From Bacteriovoracia bacterium (GTDB lineage: Bacteria; Bdellovibrionota; Bacteriovoracia; Bacteriovoracales; Bacteriovoracaceae): a DNA stretch of 36,088 nt. The stretch is from assembly GCA_030427595.1 (NCBI GenBank), contig JAUIBX010000012.1:1-36088 (forward strand). Direction: 5' to 3'. The notes below the pieces were generated by a model. That model was not told the DNA's origin. It saw nothing but the letters and a program-made list of their open reading frames with translations, and searched no databases. The position numbers and the translations under genes were made by a program. Below are positions 32,483 through 36,088 of this stretch, piece after piece; positions within the stretch are counted from its first letter, which is position 1; each line of letters starts with the position of its first letter.

Positions 32483-33697
32483 TTAGATAAAGAGACCCGC
32501 AATGGAGGCCGTCATCAGACAGGCCAGAGTCCCTCCAATAAGAGACTTCACCCCGAGAAGGGCCAAGTCCTTACGCCTTTCAGGAGCGATGGTTCCGATA
32601 CCGCCCACCTGGATTGCGATAGAGCTAAAATTGGCAAATCCACAAAGAGCATAAGTGGAAATGACAACAGAGCGCTCTTTTAATTGAGGAATCAATTGTT
32701 GAAGATCGAGATAAGCAACGAATTCGTTAATGATAAGTTTCTTTCCAAGAAGAGTCCCAACATTGAAAGCATCTTCCCACGGCACTCCCATGATAAAGGC
32801 CACGGGACTAAAGAGGTAGCCGGTCATTAGCTCTAGTGAAAGTTTAGGATAACCAAAGAGGCCACCGACCCAACCAAGGGCCCCATTTACGAGAGCAATC
32901 AAAGCAATAAAGGCCAAGAGCATGGCCCCAACATTGAGAGCGAGCTTAAGACCATCACCCGCGCCAGTCGCTGCTGCATCAATAAGGTTGGCCGTGGTTT
33001 TAGGAAGATCGAGTTTCACTTCACCTCGGGTCGCCGGATCTTCTATTTCAGGAACCAAAAGTTTCGCGCACACCAAAGCAGCGGGCGCCGACATTACCGA
33101 TGCGGCCAGAAGGTGACCAGCATCAATTCCCATGCCCACATAGGCGGCAAGAACCCCACCGGCCACTGTCGCCATTCCTCCGGTCATCAAGGCCATCAGT
33201 TCTGAGCGAGTCATAGCATTGATAAAGGGTTTTACCACAAGGGGGGCTTCCGTTTGACCGGCAAAAATATTGGCCGCAGCTGATAAAGACTCAGCACCAG
33301 AGGTTCCCATGATCTTCACCATAACTTTGGCCGTGGCCTTGATCACAATTTGCATAAGGCCCAAGTGATAGAGGATACTCATCAAAGAGCTCATAAAAAT
33401 AATCGTTGGCAGAACCATCACGAAGAAAATGAAGCCAAAGCGGTTGGTCTCCATCAAGCTTCCAAAAATAAACTTAGAGCCTTCATTGGTGTAAGCAAGA
33501 ATGCCAGTGAAGAAGGTACGCGCCCCTTCAAAGACTGCTTGGCCACCACTGGTCTTTAGAATGAGAAGACCAAGGGTGAGTTGAAGGGCAATGCCTGCGC
33601 CAACAGTTTTCCAATTGATTTTTTTTCGATCACTAGAAAGACCAAAAGCAATCGCCACCATGACGAGCAATCCAACTAAAGACATGAGCCTTTCCAT
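32483..33697 (-). CDS. nupC: Concentrative nucleoside transporter (NupC/CNT family)
   Basis: Imports nucleosides across the inner membrane by ion symport. The 404-residue length matches NupC. The family blocks are present: SAAANIFAGQTEAPLVVKPF in the middle, AASVMSAPAALVCAKLLVPE, NEFVAYLDLQQL, and ALCGFANFSSIAIQVGGIGTIAP near the end. About ten hydrophobic segments are seen. AAGGAGATT precedes the ATG. It lies next to deoA and punA on the opposite strand, so uptake and phosphorolysis of nucleosides are clustered. The 134-base gap after its stop has no clear terminator. Confidence 0.95.
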   Translation of the reverse strand: MERLMSLVGLLVMVAIAFGLSSDRKKINWKTVGAGIALQLTLGLLILKTSGGQAVFEGARTFFTGILAYTNEGSKFIFGSLMETNRFGFIFFVMVLPTIIFMSSLMSILYHLGLMQIVIKATAKVMVKIMGTSGAESLSAAANIFAGQTEAPLVVKPFINAMTRSELMALMTGGMATVAGGVLAAYVGMGIDAGHLLAASVMSAPAALVCAKLLVPEIEDPATRGEVKLDLPKTTANLIDAAATGAGDGLKLALNVGAMLLAFIALIALVNGALGWVGGLFGYPKLSLELMTGYLFSPVAFIMGVPWEDAFNVGTLLGKKLIINEFVAYLDLQQLIPQLKERSVVISTYALCGFANFSSIAIQVGGIGTIAPERRKDLALLGVKSLIGGTLACLMTASIAGLFI

Positions 33698-33742
33698 GTA
33701 ATCTCCTTAAAAGTGCCGAGGAAAACAATTCAAGAGGATTCT

Positions 33743-34186
33743 CTAGAATGTAAATTGGAAATTGACACCTGGCACGTTAGCTAAATTTTCTTTACCAAGG
33801 TTGCCATTGATTTGATAGTGATTTCTCTGATGCCATTGAGCACGCATGGCCGTGGACATTTCCGGATCGAGAACAGGACTGAGCTGAGTCGCACTTTCCT
33901 GATAAAGGTCTTTTGAAACATTGGCCTGCTTATAAGCAACAACCGCGACCCCAACGATGACACCAATTGCACCACCCACAACAATATTCTTAAGGTGCTC
34001 ACTAGGCTCTTCCACAAAAGATAAAGTAGAGAGTCCTAATACCGCACCAAATCCCCCAAGGGCTGCCACGGTAATGGCATCCGTCATAGAGGAAGCGAAA
34101 ATATCATTGTCTCCTCCACCTTGGGCATGAACGGTGGGAACGGATATTAACAACGTGCACAAAATTGAAAGCAAATATTTTTTCAT
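33743..34186 (-). CDS. Small exported protein with one central hydrophobic segment
   Basis: A 147-residue protein with a signal peptide (YLLSILCTLLISVPTVHA). The mature part has a Gly-rich hydrophobic region (TVAALGGFGAVLGLSTLSF, then NIVVGGAIGVIVGVAVVAY), able to span a membrane once or twice, and ends VNFQFTF with a terminal Phe, as in some outer-membrane proteins. I do not recognise it. It sits between nupC and deoA, upstream of nupC on the same strand by 45 bases, so it may be co-transcribed with nupC. No ribosome-binding site is clear. Confidence 0.7.
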   Translation of the reverse strand: MKKYLLSILCTLLISVPTVHAQGGGDNDIFASSMTDAITVAALGGFGAVLGLSTLSFVEEPSEHLKNIVVGGAIGVIVGVAVVAYKQANVSKDLYQESATQLSPVLDPEMSTAMRAQWHQRNHYQINGNLGKENLANVPGVNFQFTF

Positions 34187-34268
34187 AGCTTGCCGGTGTA
34201 TGATAACTTCTTAGCCTATTATTTACTGTGAAGCGAAAACGTCATTCCGTCAAGTTACAGGGGACTTC

Positions 34269-35594
34269 ATGTACAGCGCTTACGAAATTATCGCCAAAAA
34301 GCGTGATGGCGAGGAATTAACTCAAGAAGAAATTAAATGGTTCATCCAAAGCCTGATCGATGGCAAAGTTGCTGACTACCAAATGTCGGCCCTTCTCATG
34401 GCCATTTACCTCAATGGATTTTCTACCAAAGAAACGGCTTCTCTTACTGACGTCATGCTCTATTCCGGAGAGACCCTTAACTTCAATGTTGATCATGTTG
34501 TCGACAAGCATTCTACTGGTGGTATTGGTGATAAGACGAGCTTCATCTTGGCGCCCATAGCCGCCGCTTGTGGCGTGCGCGTTCCCATGATTGCTGGGCG
34601 CGGTCTCGGTCACACTGGTGGAACAGTGGATAAGGTTGAGGCCATTGAAGGTTTTAATACCAGTCTTACCCTCAAAGAATTTCAAAATACTTTAGAAAAA
34701 GAAGGTCTCGTTCTTATCGGTCAAACGGGAGAGATTGCTCCCGCTGATAAAATTATCTATGGCCTAAGAGATGTTACCGCCACCATCGAATCGATTCCCC
34801 TTATTACCGCTTCTATTATGTCCAAAAAACTTGCAGAAGGAGCACAAGGGATTGTGATGGATATTAAGGTGGGTAACGGCGCCTTCATGAGAAATAAGTC
34901 TCAGGCGAAGAAATTAGCCCGCTCTATTCGCAACACAGGCTTGCGCTTTGGTCGCAACATGATGACCGTACTCTCTGATATGAATCAGCCCTTAGGAAAT
35001 ACTGTGGGCAATTCTCTTGAGATTATTGAGTCCATTGAAACCCTTAAAGGCAATGGTCCTAAAGACCTTACCGACCTCTCCTTGCACCTCGCTGGAGGGA
35101 TGATCCATATTGCGGGGTTGGCGAAATCTCATAGCGCCGGAATTAGACAGGCAAAAGAGGCCCTCAAGTCTGGTAAGGCCCTTGAGGTCTTTCGCGACAT
35201 GATTAAAAGACAAGGTGGGAACCCTAAAGTTGTAGATGACTACTCTCTTCTTCCTCAGGCCACTCATCATCATGTGGTCACCGCTCCCCGTTCCGGCTAT
35301 ATCAAAAAAATGCAGGCCACTGAGATTGGTCTTCATGTAGTTTCTCTTGGTGGAGGCCGCCATAAGGCCACGGATAAAATCGACTTTGGTGTTGGCCTCA
35401 CCTTTCATAAGAAGGTTGGCGATAAAATCAAAGAAGGTGACCCTCTTGTCACCATCCACCACAATGAAGATCAAAAGGAAGACGTTCTTAAAATTTCGGA
35501 CTCACTTATTCAACAAGATATTCGTTTTTCCCCTAAGAAACCTTCTACTCTGCCTTCACTTATTTACGAAACAGAAACTTCTTGGTGTCATTAA
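34269..35594 (+). CDS. deoA: Thymidine / pyrimidine-nucleoside phosphorylase
   Basis: Splits thymidine, deoxyuridine and perhaps uridine with phosphate into base and (deoxy)ribose-1-phosphate. The 441-residue protein has the family blocks: AYEIIAKKRDGEELTQEEI at the start, VDKHSTGGIGDKTSFILAP (phosphate binding, about 78-96), MIAGRGLGHTGGTVDKVEAI, and the C-terminal swivel domain (GYIKKMQATEIG, HHKVGDK-type region). Length fits DeoA or Pdp; the sequence does not decide between thymidine-specific and broad pyrimidine activity. GGGGA lies before the ATG. It is first in a unit with punA, which starts 12 bases after its stop. nupC on the other strand would supply substrate. Confidence 0.95.
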   Translation: MYSAYEIIAKKRDGEELTQEEIKWFIQSLIDGKVADYQMSALLMAIYLNGFSTKETASLTDVMLYSGETLNFNVDHVVDKHSTGGIGDKTSFILAPIAAACGVRVPMIAGRGLGHTGGTVDKVEAIEGFNTSLTLKEFQNTLEKEGLVLIGQTGEIAPADKIIYGLRDVTATIESIPLITASIMSKKLAEGAQGIVMDIKVGNGAFMRNKSQAKKLARSIRNTGLRFGRNMMTVLSDMNQPLGNTVGNSLEIIESIETLKGNGPKDLTDLSLHLAGGMIHIAGLAKSHSAGIRQAKEALKSGKALEVFRDMIKRQGGNPKVVDDYSLLPQATHHHVVTAPRSGYIKKMQATEIGLHVVSLGGGRHKATDKIDFGVGLTFHKKVGDKIKEGDPLVTIHHNEDQKEDVLKISDSLIQQDIRFSPKKPSTLPSLIYETETSWCH

Positions 35595-35606
35595 TTAGGA
35601 AATCTT

Positions 35607-36088
35607 ATGGCCTCGCAACTTATCAGCTCGGATGAACTCAAAAAGCAACTCGAAGAAACGAGTGACTACATCAAAAGTAAATTACCTCAAGGAGTGCCCA
35701 CCTCGGCAGTAACTTTAGGCAGTGGTCTTGGAGACTTTGCCGAGCAGCTAAAAGACAAGGTCGTTATTCCCTATAGTGAAATTCCCCACTTCCATGGCAC
35801 AAGTGTCGTGGGTCATGCGGGTCAGCTTGTTTGGGGAAAGATTGATGATGAAACTGCTGTCCTGGCGATGCAAGGGCGCATTCATGCCTATGAAGGCCAC
35901 TCCTTTCATGAAGTCGTTTTTCCTACACGTGTTTTAAAAACTCTAGGTATTAAAAACCTCATTCTTACCAATGCTTCTGGTGGGATGAATCCTAATTATA
36001 AAGCGGGGGATCTCATCCTCATTAGAGATCACCTCAACCTCACAGGTAACAATCCTCTTATGGGAAAGAACCATGACTTTCTTGGTCC
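35607..36088 (+). CDS. punA: Purine nucleoside phosphorylase, N-terminal part (cut by window end)
   Basis: The visible 160 residues match the trimeric purine nucleoside phosphorylase class: LGSGLGDFAEQL at residues 36-48 (phosphate loop), HFHGTSVVGHAGQL, the GRIHAYEGH motif, and TNASGGMNPNYKAGDLILI with DHLNLTGNNPL near the cut. It cleaves inosine and guanosine (and deoxy forms) to base and sugar phosphate. It follows deoA by 12 bases and should be co-translated with it. The C-terminal base-binding part lies outside the window. Confidence 0.93.
   Translation, partial: MASQLISSDELKKQLEETSDYIKSKLPQGVPTSAVTLGSGLGDFAEQLKDKVVIPYSEIPHFHGTSVVGHAGQLVWGKIDDETAVLAMQGRIHAYEGHSFHEVVFPTRVLKTLGIKNLILTNASGGMNPNYKAGDLILIRDHLNLTGNNPLMGKNHDFLG

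Overview
The window reads as a chromosomal segment of a Gram-negative bacterium with a flagellar motor and an unusually large share of exported proteins. The gene mix (MotAB, a DUF2232 membrane protein inside the rpsF/rpsR/rplI/dnaB cluster, many lipoproteins, secreted proteases and wall-active enzymes, nucleoside uptake and phosphorolysis) fits a predatory member of the Bdellovibrionota (Bacteriovorax-like). That placement is inference from gene content; no rRNA gene is present. I see no rRNA, tRNA, CRISPR array, insertion sequence or prophage.

Layout. 1-2.7 kb: the end of an unknown gene, a RluA-type pseudouridine synthase and motA-motB. 2.9-4.3 kb: a Gly/Pro-rich lipoprotein and a 69-residue protein with its own promoter, converging on a shared terminator. 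4.4-9.5 kb: a minus-strand housekeeping block. A single ORF fusing ribosomal proteins S6 and S18 is followed by DUF2232 and an L9 with a long charged tail, then a strong terminator, then dnaB overlapped by pabB. 9.6-15.7 kb: an operon of a 1055-residue secreted protein of unknown function and a large secreted subtilase. 15.8-17.8 kb: two tandem paralogous polyglycine lipoproteins, separated by a strong terminator. 17.9-21.5 kb: a four-gene envelope operon (SleB-like cell-wall hydrolase candidate, small secreted protein, lipoprotein with a possible hydrolase fold, DUF2071 protein). It is divergent from a 728-residue acidic, beta-rich exported protein that shares a PQGI motif with the hydrolase. 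23.9-28.9 kb: two coupled exported proteins, RNase G, and a membrane-anchored alpha/alpha-barrel-like protein. 28.9-32.3 kb: a small cysteine-rich secreted protein, a polysaccharide deacetylase, a TauE/SafE-type exporter and a trypsin/V8-like protease. 32.5-36.1 kb: nucleoside transporter nupC, a small exported protein, deoA and the start of punA.

How the parts fit. The secreted proteases, NodB-type deacetylase and putative wall hydrolase could attack or remodel proteins and peptidoglycan, and NupC, DeoA and PunA would take up and split nucleosides. Together this suits a predator or scavenger. The most unusual object is the S6-S18 fusion. S6 and S18 normally form a heterodimer on the 30S platform; here one open frame encodes both, and no start codon lies in the linker. 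Other places worth a second look are the secreted subtilase pair, the polyglycine lipoprotein pair, and the divergent hydrolase/acidic-protein locus.
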